Shown here in pieces: positions 40,581 through 49,153 of a DNA stretch of 64,000 nt. The position numbers and the translations under genes are program-made. The stretch spans positions 2,864,501 through 2,928,500 of the forward strand of contig NZ_LT607750.1 in assembly GCF_900090235.1 (NCBI RefSeq), read 5' to 3'. Under the pieces are notes generated by a model that did not search any database, was not told the DNA's origin, and saw nothing but the letters and a program-made list of their open reading frames with translations. Position 1 is the first letter of the stretch, and each line of letters begins with the position of its first letter. This DNA is from Micromonospora echinaurantiaca. Its GTDB lineage: Bacteria > Actinomycetota > Actinomycetes > Mycobacteriales > Micromonosporaceae.

Positions 40581-42884
40581 GTGAAGATCAGAGCTGGGCT
40601 GTGCGTGGCGGCGATGGTCACGGCGGGGCTGGTGGTCGCGCCACCGGCCGCCGCCGCCGAGATGGGCAGCGCCACCGTGGTGCCGATCCAGGTGACCGGC
40701 GATCCGGCCAAGCGGTTCAACCTGGTGCTGCTCGGCGACGGCTACACCGAGGCCGACCTGCCCACGTTCCGGTCGCACGTGGACAAGCACCTCAACACCC
40801 TCTGGACCATCGAGCCGTTCAAGTCCTACCGCAGCTACTTCAACGTCTACGCGGTGGAGATCGTCTCGGCGGAGTCCGGGGTGGACTGCGATCCCGGCCT
40901 GACCGGCCCGCGGCGGGACACCGTCCTGGGCATGGGCTTCTGGGGCGGCTGCAACCCGAACAGCGTGCAGCGCCTGCTCTCGGTCGACGGCGCCGCCGCC
41001 AACACGTACGCCAACCTGGCGACCGGCACCAACCCGGGCAACCGGCAGCTGATCGCGCTCGCCAACAGCGGCACGTACGGCGGCGCGGGCGGCGCCAACG
41101 CGACCGCGTCCGGCGGCAACGCGCTCAGCGCGCTGATCAGCCCGCACGAGCTGGGGCACTCGCTGGGCGGCCTGCAGGACGAGTACGACTACTACGCCCG
41201 TGGCGTGGCCGGTGACACCTACACCGGGCCGGAACCCTCCTCGGTGCACCACACCGTGCTCACCGAGCAGCAGATGCGCGACACCCAGGCCAAGTGGTGG
41301 CGCTGGCTCGGCGAGCCGAGCGAGTCCGGCGGCACGATCGGCCGCTACGAGGGCGGGCTGTACCTGCAGCGGGGAGTGTGGCGGCCCAGCCAGCACTCGA
41401 TGATGAAGTCGCTGGGCTTCTACTTCGACCAGGTGGCGCGCGAGCGGATGACCCAGCGGATCGCCGGCAAGGTCAGCATCCTGCAGGGCGGCACGCCCGC
41501 CGACCGGCCCGTCGGCGCGGACCGGGTCCTTCGGGTGCAGACCCTGCACCCGGTCAGCCACGAACTCGCCGTCACCTGGTCGGTCGACGGCGTCACCGTC
41601 CCGGGCACCGGCAACGCCCGCGACCTGGACCTGCGGTCGTTGCGGCTGGCGCCCGGAACGCACACCGTCACCGCCACGGTGACCGACCCGACCCCGTTCG
41701 TCCGCGACCCCGCGGTGCGCGACTCGGCCGCGCTGACCCAGCGCCGGACCTGGACCGTCGACACCGCGCTGACCACCCCCGCCGGCGGGGAGCCGCTGGC
41801 GATCACCGCGTCGACCGCGACCGACCGGCCGGTCGGCGCGCGGGACGTGGTGTACGTGGAGAGCACCCAGCCCACCGACCGGGTGCCGACGGTCACCTGG
41901 ACCCTCGACGGTCAGCCGGTGGCCAACCCGGGGCACGACGGTGACCTCGAACTGGCTCCGCTCGGCCTGGCCCGGGGCACCCACCGGCTCACCGCCACGG
42001 TCACCGACCCGGTGACCCGCGAGTCGGTGAGCCGCGGCTGGACGGTCGACGCGACCCGGCCCGAGGTGGACTACCAGGTCTCCGCGCCGCTGCTCACCAC
42101 GACCAGGCCCGGCAGGCCCACCGAGTACCTGTACAACGGCCCGTTCACCATGCGGCTGACCGGCGCGGACGACGGCGCGGGGCAGGTCACCGCGGAGTTC
42201 CGGCTGGACGGCGACGGCTGGCACAACTACTACGGCTGGCCCACCGACGCCGACGAGCCGTTCCGGTTCACCGCCACCGGCACCGACGTGGACGGCCTGG
42301 TCTACGGCAACCTCGGCTCGGGCGGACTGTCGGTGTCGCCGTTCGCCGAGCGCTCCCCCGGCTACGGCCGCCACACCGTCGAGTACCGGGGCATCGACGC
42401 GGTCGGCAACATCGGCGCCCCCGGGTCGTTCGTGGCCACGCTGATTCCGTCGCCGCCGGCCTGCACCAACGTCGTCACCGGACGCCACACCGGCCCGCTG
42501 GTCGTCAGCACCGGCGTCACCTGCCTGCGCGGGGCGACCGTGACCGGCGCGGTCGTGGTCCGGCCCGGGGCCGCCCTCGTCGCCGAACGCGCCACCATCT
42601 CCGGCGCCCTGGCGGCGACCGGCGCGGGCGCCGTCGAGCTGTTGAACAGCAGCGTGCGGGGCGCGGTCACGCTGACCGGCACCACCGGTCACGTCACCGC
42701 GGTGGGCACCCGGGTGGACGGTCCGCTGGTGCTCTCCGGCAACGTCACCGGCGACACGGCGGCGATCCTCGCCGGCAACGACGTCGCGGCGCTGCACTGC
42801 GCGGGCAACAGCCCGGCCCCGGTCGACCTCGGTACGCCGAACACCGTCCGGGGCGCCGCGTCGGGCCAGTGCCGGGCGCTGTAG
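40581..42884 (+). CDS. Secreted M64-family (IgA peptidase type) metallopeptidase with beta-helix tail
   Basis: 767 aa from GTG 40581, chosen for the GGGGG run 5 nt upstream. Sec signal (cut near AAA-AEM). The peptidase domain (~30-300) has FNLVLLGDGYTEAD, typical of M64, and the zinc motif HELGHSLGGLQDEY (H189, E190, H193, D200). Residues ~310-500 include two Ig/bacterial-cadherin-like repeats (DRPVGADRVLRVQTLHPVSHELAVTWSVDG; DRPVGARDVVYVESTQPTDRVPTVTWTLDG). Residues ~630-767 are a Val/Thr/Gly-rich right-handed beta-helix-like region (VTGAVVVRPGAALVAERATISGALAATG). Likely an extracellular protease. It lacks a regulon palindrome close to its start. Confidence 0.83.
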   Translation: MKIRAGLCVAAMVTAGLVVAPPAAAAEMGSATVVPIQVTGDPAKRFNLVLLGDGYTEADLPTFRSHVDKHLNTLWTIEPFKSYRSYFNVYAVEIVSAESGVDCDPGLTGPRRDTVLGMGFWGGCNPNSVQRLLSVDGAAANTYANLATGTNPGNRQLIALANSGTYGGAGGANATASGGNALSALISPHELGHSLGGLQDEYDYYARGVAGDTYTGPEPSSVHHTVLTEQQMRDTQAKWWRWLGEPSESGGTIGRYEGGLYLQRGVWRPSQHSMMKSLGFYFDQVARERMTQRIAGKVSILQGGTPADRPVGADRVLRVQTLHPVSHELAVTWSVDGVTVPGTGNARDLDLRSLRLAPGTHTVTATVTDPTPFVRDPAVRDSAALTQRRTWTVDTALTTPAGGEPLAITASTATDRPVGARDVVYVESTQPTDRVPTVTWTLDGQPVANPGHDGDLELAPLGLARGTHRLTATVTDPVTRESVSRGWTVDATRPEVDYQVSAPLLTTTRPGRPTEYLYNGPFTMRLTGADDGAGQVTAEFRLDGDGWHNYYGWPTDADEPFRFTATGTDVDGLVYGNLGSGGLSVSPFAERSPGYGRHTVEYRGIDAVGNIGAPGSFVATLIPSPPACTNVVTGRHTGPLVVSTGVTCLRGATVTGAVVVRPGAALVAERATISGALAATGAGAVELLNSSVRGAVTLTGTTGHVTAVGTRVDGPLVLSGNVTGDTAAILAGNDVAALHCAGNSPAPVDLGTPNTVRGAASGQCRAL

Positions 42885-42987
42885 GCGCTCGACGGCGGGT
42901 CGCGGGCGGCAACCAGTCCCCCGCGACCCTGGCGGTGCACGCCGGTGAGGGCGAGGAGGCCGGCGGCGGCGCCCGGGGCGAGGCGGG

Positions 42988-43734
42988 CTACGCCCACTTC
43001 CCCTCGAACAGCGGCGTCACCGGGCGCTCCCGGCGCCCGATGCGCAGGTCCCCGAAGATGGTGCTCCGCTCCGCCCGTTCGACCTCCGCGTCCAGGTCGA
43101 GCCGCAACTCGGCGGACGCGTCGTGCGCCGCGCCGACGAGGACGACCTCGGTCCCGGGGTGGTCGAGGAAGGCGGGCGGGTCGAGCGGGGCGAAGCCGCG
43201 GCCGTGGAACTTCGCCCGCAGCGCGGCGGGCAGCTGGACCTTCCGGGATCCGCGCAGGCCGACCCCGTGCGGGGACGGCGCCTCCGGGTTCTTCACCGTG
43301 ATGACGTAGCTCGCCTCCGGTTCGATGCTGAGCCCGTGCTGCGCCGGGCCGGGATGCAGGGGTAGTTCCAGCTGGTACGCCAGGTGCGTGTGGTCGTCGT
43401 GCCGGGCGATCACGTACGCCCCCTCCGCCGCTGGCCGCGTCGCCGGCTGCTCCCGCTCGCCCCGGGTCCTCGTCCGGTACCGGCGCGCCTGCAGCGTCTC
43501 GTGCAGCTGTTCCGGCCGTGCCACCACCTCGTCGACGAACGCCCAGAACCGGTCGTGCTCGTCGATACCGGGCAGCCGCTTGCGCCCGACCACGAGCAGC
43601 CGCAGGTGCCGGCCCTGCCACGGGTGCAGCACCACCAGTAGCCGTTGCACCTCGTCGAGCGAGTCGACGTGCTCCTCCGCCACCCGGGGGCGGTAGAGGA
43701 AGTAGATGTCCCCGTCCTCCAGCAGCTCGGCCAC
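42988..43734 (-). CDS. Conserved hypothetical cytoplasmic protein
   Basis: 248 aa from GTG 43734. No signal peptide or membrane helix. It is rich in charged residues, with readable stretches GDIYFLYRPRVAEEHVDSLDEVQRLLVVLHP near the N terminus and ASYVITVKNPEAPSP in the middle. It resembles actinobacterial proteins of unknown function whose opening pattern concerns dioxygen-free, non-enzymatic beta folds; I cannot assign a family with confidence. Transcribed towards the M64 gene. The 219-bp gap to the IniB-like gene shows no obvious promoter. Confidence 0.65.
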   Translation of the reverse strand: MAELLEDGDIYFLYRPRVAEEHVDSLDEVQRLLVVLHPWQGRHLRLLVVGRKRLPGIDEHDRFWAFVDEVVARPEQLHETLQARRYRTRTRGEREQPATRPAAEGAYVIARHDDHTHLAYQLELPLHPGPAQHGLSIEPEASYVITVKNPEAPSPHGVGLRGSRKVQLPAALRAKFHGRGFAPLDPPAFLDHPGTEVVLVGAAHDASAELRLDLDAEVERAERSTIFGDLRIGRRERPVTPLFEGKWA

Positions 43735-43953
43735 GCGTGCCGGGTACCCGCCTCGGCGGGGCCGACACCGGGACGAGCGGGGTGGCGTACGGGGATCGGG
43801 GTGGGGCGAGTCCCCCCGGTCCCTAACGTCCGGCGAGGTGGGTGCCCTAATCCGGCGGGCAGGGTTGCGGGCTCATCCCCGATGCCCGGCGGGGGCCGCC
43901 GGCCATACCGTTGCCGCCGACATCAGATCCGCCCAGGTCCGAGGAGCACCCAG

Positions 43954-44862
43954 ATGGAAACGCAGCAGAGTGTGTCCGTGGACGCGAACGCGTCCCTGCA
44001 GGACTTCGTGCTGAACCTGCTCGCCGATGCGGGCGCGCGGTCGGCGTTCGACCTCGACCCGGAGGGCGCGTTGCGGGCCGCCGGCCTGAACGACATCACC
44101 GCCGCCGACGTGCAGGACGTCGTCCCCCTCGTGGTCGACTACGCCCCCGTCCACGGCCTCAACCCCGTCGGCCCCACCGCCGGGCAACTCGGCGTCGACC
44201 CCCTGCTCGCCGACACCACCGACGTCGTCGGCCAACTCCAGAACGTCACCCACCAGCTCACCCTCACCACCAGCGACAACGGCCTCGACGTCAAAGCCGG
44301 CGTCCTCGGCGCCATCGCCGTCGACCCCACCGCCGTCGGCGTCGGCGCCACCGTCCTACCCGGCATCGGCCTCGGCATCGGCCCCGGCGGCCTCAGCACC
44401 GACCTCACCGGCGCCCACGACCTCGCCCACACCCTCGACGCCGACGTCATCGGCGCCACCGACACCATCGCCGACCCCGCCGTCAGCGACCTCACCAGCA
44501 CCCTCGGCAACCCCACCACCGCCCTCGACAGCGGCGACAACGGCCTGCTCGGCACCGGCGTCCTCGGCGGCGACGGCCTCCTCGGCGGCACCCTCGGCAA
44601 CACCCAGAGCCAGGTCGACGGCCTCGTCGACGGCCTCGGCGTCGACGACACCCTCGGCGGCCTCGGCATCACCACCGGCCCCGGCAGCGTCGTCCCACCG
44701 ATCGACGTGCCATCCACCGTGGACGGCGTCACCGGCCAGGTCGACGGCGTCGTCTCCGGCGCCCTCGGGTCCGTCGGCGGGATGTCCACCGGGGTGGCGC
44801 TGCACGGCGAGGCGTCCGCCTCGGCCGGCGGCACGCTGGGCATCACCGACGGCCTGCTCTGA
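43954..44862 (+). CDS. IniB N-terminal domain-containing Gly/Asp/Leu-rich protein
   Basis: 302 aa from ATG 43954 with GGAG 8 nt upstream. Residues ~10-55 match the IniB N-terminal domain (SLQDFVLNLLADAGARSAFDLDPEGALRAAGLNDITAADV), known from mycobacterial isoniazid-inducible IniB. The remaining ~250 residues are low-complexity Gly/Val/Leu/Asp/Thr repeats (LGGDGLLGGTLGNTQ, VDGLVDGLGVDDTLGGLG). From ~44160 to 44700 almost every codon ends in C, beyond the already high GC3 of neighbours. Probably a surface or envelope-stress-linked structural protein. A very strong terminator follows. Confidence 0.78.
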   Translation: METQQSVSVDANASLQDFVLNLLADAGARSAFDLDPEGALRAAGLNDITAADVQDVVPLVVDYAPVHGLNPVGPTAGQLGVDPLLADTTDVVGQLQNVTHQLTLTTSDNGLDVKAGVLGAIAVDPTAVGVGATVLPGIGLGIGPGGLSTDLTGAHDLAHTLDADVIGATDTIADPAVSDLTSTLGNPTTALDSGDNGLLGTGVLGGDGLLGGTLGNTQSQVDGLVDGLGVDDTLGGLGITTGPGSVVPPIDVPSTVDGVTGQVDGVVSGALGSVGGMSTGVALHGEASASAGGTLGITDGLL

Positions 44863-44876
44863 GCAGCTGTCGGCGT

Positions 44877-44920
44877 ACGCCGAAGGGCCGGACCACCGCG
44901 GTGGTCCGGCCCTTCGGCGT
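44877..44920 (+). terminator. Perfect 44-nt palindrome terminator after the IniB-like gene
   Basis: Positions 44877-44898 and 44899-44920 are exact reverse complements (22-bp stem, start ACGCCGAAGGG, centre CCGCGG, no unpaired loop). It starts 14 bp after the stop. Confidence 0.8.
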
Positions 44921-45071
44921 CCGGCGGACCGCGCCGGAGCCCGACCGCCGCGTTCGCGTGCCTTCGACCCGAACTCCAGCTCGACGTTACGGGCCACACT
45001 CAAATCTGCCGATGAAAATCCCCCGTCGCCCATACCGGCGAGGCCATCGGCGACGCTAGACTCTGGCGCAA

Positions 45072-45089
45072 TTCCGGTCCCGACCGAAA
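45072..45089 (+). promoter_or_regulatory. Regulon palindrome in front of propellers E and F
   Basis: TTCCGGTCCCGACCGAAA, symmetric over both halves (CGGTC-CC-GACCG core). It ends 10 bp before the propeller E start. A TTACGGGCC half-site lies at 44987-44995. Confidence 0.7.
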
Positions 45090-45099
45090 GGCTGCGCCC

Positions 45100-47031
45100 A
45101 TGGTCGCCCGTCGTCGTCTACTGCAGACCGCCGCGCTCGCCGGCGGAGTCGCGCTCCTTCCCCCTTCCCCGGCCCACGCCGACACGTCAGCCGATCCCGA
45201 AGGCACCCTCACCGACCTCGGTCCGGCCAGCGTCACGACCCCGCTGGGCAACGGCGAGTTCGTCGGATCGGTGCTCTACGCGGCCACCCGCGGACTCTCG
45301 CCCAACGTGGTGGGCGCGTACGACCTCACCGCCGACGCCGTGACCTCCCACACCGACGTGCCCACCGGCATCGGCGTGTGGGCGATGTGCCGCGTCGGCA
45401 CCGACGTCTACATCGGCACCCACAGCCGCTCCGACCTCTACCGGCTCGACACGGTGACGGGTGCGCTGAACCAGGTGGGCGCCTACCCGTACCACTTCAT
45501 CTGGAATCTGGCCTCGTCGCCGGACGGCAAGGTTTACCTCGCGATCTCCGAACCCGGCCGGGTCGTCGAGTACGACCCGGCGACCGGGGTGAGCCGCGAC
45601 CTCGGCATGCCGGTCGAGGGCGAGGCGTACGTGCGCAGCATCGCCGCCGACGAGACCACCATCTACGCGGGCGTCGGCGCGCACGCCCATCTGATCGCGA
45701 TCGACCGGGCGACCGGCGCCAAGCGCGACATCCTGCCGGCCGCGCTCGCCGGCCGCGACTTCGTCGCCAGCCTGGCGCTGTCGGAGACCCACCTGGCCGG
45801 CGGCATCTCCTCCAACGGCGAGGTGCTGGTGCTGAACAAGACCGATCCGGCCGACCACCGGGTGCTGGCAACGGGCGAGAAGTACGTGACCTCGGTGCTC
45901 ATCCACGACGGCTACGTCTACTTCGCCGGGCGACCGTCGGGCATGTTCTACCGGTGTGCCATCGACGGCGGGGCCGTCGAGGCCCTGGGCGTGGCCCAGC
46001 CCGAGGCGGCCACCCACCGGCTCCTCGTCCACGACGGCCGCGTCTACGGCGTGCAGGACGGCGCGATCGTCGTCTTCGACCCCGCCGACCGCTCGCTGCG
46101 CTACGTCAACCTGGTGCAGCGCGGCTTCCGGGCCGCGCCCGAGCAGCCCATGTCGGTGCACAGCGACGGCGCGCGCGTCTACGTCGGCGGCAAGGGTGGC
46201 GCGGACGTCCACGACCTCGCCACCGGCACGCGATCCCGGCTGGGCATACCCGGCGAACCCAAGACGGCGCTGACCGTCCGCGGCGCCACCTACCTCGGTG
46301 TCTACACCCAGGCCCTGCTCTACCGTCACCGGGCCGGCGAGACCGAGGCGACCCTGCTGGCCAGGACCGGTAACCAGCAGGACCGCCCGCGCGATCTGGC
46401 GTACGACGAGGCCACCGGTCTGATCGCGATGACCACCCAGCCGGAGCCGGGCCACCTGAACGGGACCCTGGCCCTCTACCAGCTGCGGACCGGGAGGTTC
46501 GACACCTACCGGCCCGTGGTCGAGCGGCAGAGCCTCTACGCCGTGACCTGCCAGGCCGGCGTCGCCTATCTCGGTACCAACATCCAGGAAGGGCTCGGCC
46601 TGCCGCCGGTCACCGCCACCGCCCGGCTCGCCGCCTTCGACCTGCGTGGCCGCCGGCTGCGCTGGCAGGTCGAACCGGTGCCCGGGGCGAAGGTCATCCC
46701 GGGTCTCGCGCACACCGCGCTCGCCGTCTACGGCATCACCGACACCGGCGTGCTGTTCGAGTACGACCTGCGGCACGCCCGGGTCACCCGGATCACGAAG
46801 GTCAGCGCCCGCGGCTCCGATCTGCACATCGTCGGTCGGGTCGCCTACACCACCGACGGCAACGCGATCTACAAGATCGATCTGGTCACCTTCACGGTCA
46901 GCACCGTCGTCGACGGGCTGGCCGGCGAATGGTTCGGCGGCGAACCCAAGCTCGCCCTCGACCCGTCCCGGAGCGCGCTGTTCGGCCTCAAGGGGCGCAA
47001 CCTGGTCCGCGTCGCGATCTCCGGCCGCTGA
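45100..47031 (+). CDS. Secreted beta-propeller protein E (twin-arginine signal)
   Basis: 643 aa. N terminus ARRRLLQTAALAGGVALLPPSPAHA-DTS, with consecutive arginines and a weak hydrophobic core suggesting Tat. Repeats include DVYIGTHSRSDLYRLDTVTG, ETTIYAGVGAHAHLIAIDRATGAKRDILPA (near-identical to propeller C) and DGYVYFAGRPSGMFYRC. Shared block: NGTLALYQ...TYRPVVERQSLYAV...GLGLPPVTATARLAAFD and PVPGAKVIPGLA. The C terminus ends LFGLKGRNLVRVAISGR, matching C's LYALRGRNLVRIQL. No enzyme motif recognised. Propeller F follows 100 bp downstream without its own palindrome, so the two probably form an operon. Confidence 0.75.
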   Translation: MVARRRLLQTAALAGGVALLPPSPAHADTSADPEGTLTDLGPASVTTPLGNGEFVGSVLYAATRGLSPNVVGAYDLTADAVTSHTDVPTGIGVWAMCRVGTDVYIGTHSRSDLYRLDTVTGALNQVGAYPYHFIWNLASSPDGKVYLAISEPGRVVEYDPATGVSRDLGMPVEGEAYVRSIAADETTIYAGVGAHAHLIAIDRATGAKRDILPAALAGRDFVASLALSETHLAGGISSNGEVLVLNKTDPADHRVLATGEKYVTSVLIHDGYVYFAGRPSGMFYRCAIDGGAVEALGVAQPEAATHRLLVHDGRVYGVQDGAIVVFDPADRSLRYVNLVQRGFRAAPEQPMSVHSDGARVYVGGKGGADVHDLATGTRSRLGIPGEPKTALTVRGATYLGVYTQALLYRHRAGETEATLLARTGNQQDRPRDLAYDEATGLIAMTTQPEPGHLNGTLALYQLRTGRFDTYRPVVERQSLYAVTCQAGVAYLGTNIQEGLGLPPVTATARLAAFDLRGRRLRWQVEPVPGAKVIPGLAHTALAVYGITDTGVLFEYDLRHARVTRITKVSARGSDLHIVGRVAYTTDGNAIYKIDLVTFTVSTVVDGLAGEWFGGEPKLALDPSRSALFGLKGRNLVRVAISGR

Positions 47032-47131
47032 CCACCCGTGACCGGCATCCCGCGCGCCCGAACGACAACCCGGCGGGGCGACGGCGTCTCGACCTCCACT
47101 CCCCCAGGCCGCACCGAAGAGGAGCTTGCCC

Positions 47132-49066
47132 ATGACCCAGCTGAACCGGCGTAACCTCATCCAGCTCACGGCACTGTCCGCGGTCGGCGGCGCGGTGCTC
47201 GGCGAACTGCCGGCCGCGGCGGAGGGCCCGCGCCAGCCGGGGCAGTACGGCCCGGCCTCGCTGAGCGCGGCGATCGTCGGCATGGCGGTGGACGGCACCA
47301 CCGGGTACTTCGTCACCCGGGGGCAGACGCCGCCGAAGGTGGTCACGTACGACATCGCGGCCCGCGCGGTGACCGACGTGGTGCCGCTGGAGCGGGGCGA
47401 CGGCGCCTGGGCCTGCACCGTCTCCGGCGGCAAGGTCTACATCGGCACGTACTCGTTCGGCGACGTCGTCGAGTACGACCCGGCGACCAAGACCGCCCGG
47501 CGACTCGGCACCATCGGCCCGTCGGGCACGATCGTGTTCGCCGCCACCACCGCACCGGACGGCGTGGTCTACTTCGGCACCTATCCCCGGGGCGAGGTCT
47601 GGTCCCTGCAACCGGCGACCGGAACCCTGACCAACCTCGGACGCGCCTTCCCCGGATCCCAGTACGCCCGGCTGCTGGCCGCCGACGAGCGCTACGTCTA
47701 CGCCGGCACGATTCCCGCCCACATCGTCCGGATCGACCGCGCCACCGGCGAGAAGGTGGACATCATGCCCACCGGCACCCCGCTGGACGCGGGACTCGGC
47801 GCGCTGGCCGCGGCCGGCGGCCGGGTCTACGCCGCGTCCGCGTTCGGGGTGCACGACATCGCCAGCGACGGTTCCGGCCACGTCGAGGTGCCCGCCGACG
47901 GGGAGTACCTGGTCGACTCGCTGAGCGTCACCGGCGACGGCGGGCTGCTCGCCCTGGGCCGGCTGACCGGGTCGATCCTGCGCCGGGAGGGCGACCGGCT
48001 GGTCACGATCGCCCAGGGCCCGGCCGGCGACGAGGGACGCGGCGTGGTGGAGCTTGCCGACGGCACCGTCTTCGCCGCCAACGGCAGTGGCCGGGTGTCC
48101 ATCCTGGCCCCCGGCCGGGACACCGTCGAACAGCACGACCTGACCGACGACCCGCGGGCGGCCGGGCCCGAGCTGCTCCAGTCGATGTGCGCGGCTCCCG
48201 ACGGTTCGGTCTACGTCGGCGGGCACTTCGCGATCACCGTGCACGAGCCCGCCCGCGGCGTCAGCCGCCGGTACCCCGTCGGCGGCGAGGCGAAGGACAT
48301 CGTCGCCTGGCGGGACCGGATGATCAGCGCCCTGTACCCGAGCGGCGAGATCGTCGAGCTGAACCCACGCACGGGTCAGGTGCGCAGCTTCGGCCAGATC
48401 GGCCACAACCAGCAGCGGCCCTGGGACGTGGTGCACCACAAGCCGTCCGGCCTCGTCCTGGTCGCCTCGGCCCCGCGGTACGGCAGCCTGCAGGGCGCGC
48501 TCACGCTGCTGGACCCGGCGACCGGCGAGCTGGAGGTACGCCTCGACATCCTGCCCAACCAGGCGCTGAACGCCATCGCGCTGGACGGGGACCTGGCCTA
48601 CATCGCCGGGGACACCTGGGGCGGCAACGGGACCCCGCCCACCGAGCCGACCTCCCAGGTGGCGGTCTTCGACATCCGCCGCCGCGAGGTGGTCGACCGG
48701 TTCGCGCCGCTGCCCGGCCAGCCCAGCATGCAGCACGTCGAGGTGTTCAACGGGGTGCTCTACGCGTCGTACAAGCGCACCAGCGGCACCTGGATCGCGT
48801 ACGACCTCACCACCCGCACCGTGCTGCACTCCGGCAAGCTCAGCGGGTACGGCGAGATCGTCGCGCACCACGGCCAGGTCTACGCCGCGACGAACTTCGG
48901 CGACACCATCTACCGGCTGGGACCGGGGTTGGCCGCGGCGGAGCCGCTGTACAGCGGCATCGGCACCAACTGGTACACGGTTCCCCGGATCGAGCCGGTG
49001 CCCGGAGCGCGCAAGGCGTGGACAGCCGTGGACCGCAACCTCGCGCTGGTCGAACTGCCGGGCTGA
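47132..49066 (+). CDS. Secreted beta-propeller protein F (twin-arginine signal)
   Basis: 644 aa from ATG 47132, chosen because GAGGAG (47119-47124) is 7 nt upstream; a TTG at 47126 is too close. N terminus LNRRNLIQLTALSAVGGAVLGELPAAAEG is a Tat-like signal. Repeats include GKVYIGTYSFGDVVEYDPATKTARRLG and DGVVYFGTYPRGEVWSLQPATG. It pairs with propeller A: both have QYGPASLSAAI / FGPASLTAAV at the start of the mature part, AYDLTTRT near the end, and a GDT(W/Y)G loop in the shared block. Function unknown. A hairpin at 49082-49118 follows. Confidence 0.75.
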   Translation: MTQLNRRNLIQLTALSAVGGAVLGELPAAAEGPRQPGQYGPASLSAAIVGMAVDGTTGYFVTRGQTPPKVVTYDIAARAVTDVVPLERGDGAWACTVSGGKVYIGTYSFGDVVEYDPATKTARRLGTIGPSGTIVFAATTAPDGVVYFGTYPRGEVWSLQPATGTLTNLGRAFPGSQYARLLAADERYVYAGTIPAHIVRIDRATGEKVDIMPTGTPLDAGLGALAAAGGRVYAASAFGVHDIASDGSGHVEVPADGEYLVDSLSVTGDGGLLALGRLTGSILRREGDRLVTIAQGPAGDEGRGVVELADGTVFAANGSGRVSILAPGRDTVEQHDLTDDPRAAGPELLQSMCAAPDGSVYVGGHFAITVHEPARGVSRRYPVGGEAKDIVAWRDRMISALYPSGEIVELNPRTGQVRSFGQIGHNQQRPWDVVHHKPSGLVLVASAPRYGSLQGALTLLDPATGELEVRLDILPNQALNAIALDGDLAYIAGDTWGGNGTPPTEPTSQVAVFDIRRREVVDRFAPLPGQPSMQHVEVFNGVLYASYKRTSGTWIAYDLTTRTVLHSGKLSGYGEIVAHHGQVYAATNFGDTIYRLGPGLAAAEPLYSGIGTNWYTVPRIEPVPGARKAWTAVDRNLALVELPG

Positions 49067-49081
49067 CCGGCGCCGTCGGGC

Positions 49082-49118
49082 CGAGGTCCCCGCGCCGCGA
49101 CCAGGCGGGGGGACCTCG
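49082..49118. terminator. Hairpin after propeller F
   Basis: CGAGGTCCCC (49082-49091) / GGGGACCTCG (49109-49118), perfect 10-bp stem, between convergent genes. Confidence 0.6.
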
Positions 49119-49153
49119 CGGCCCGCCGGGCCGATCGCACATCGACCGCGGCG

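Noticed and set aside
11504..49066. Propellers as PQQ-dependent dehydrogenases
   Set aside because: The Trp-docking and PQQ/Ca ligand pattern of quinoprotein dehydrogenases is not visible; the blade motifs are of a YVTN/WD-like type.
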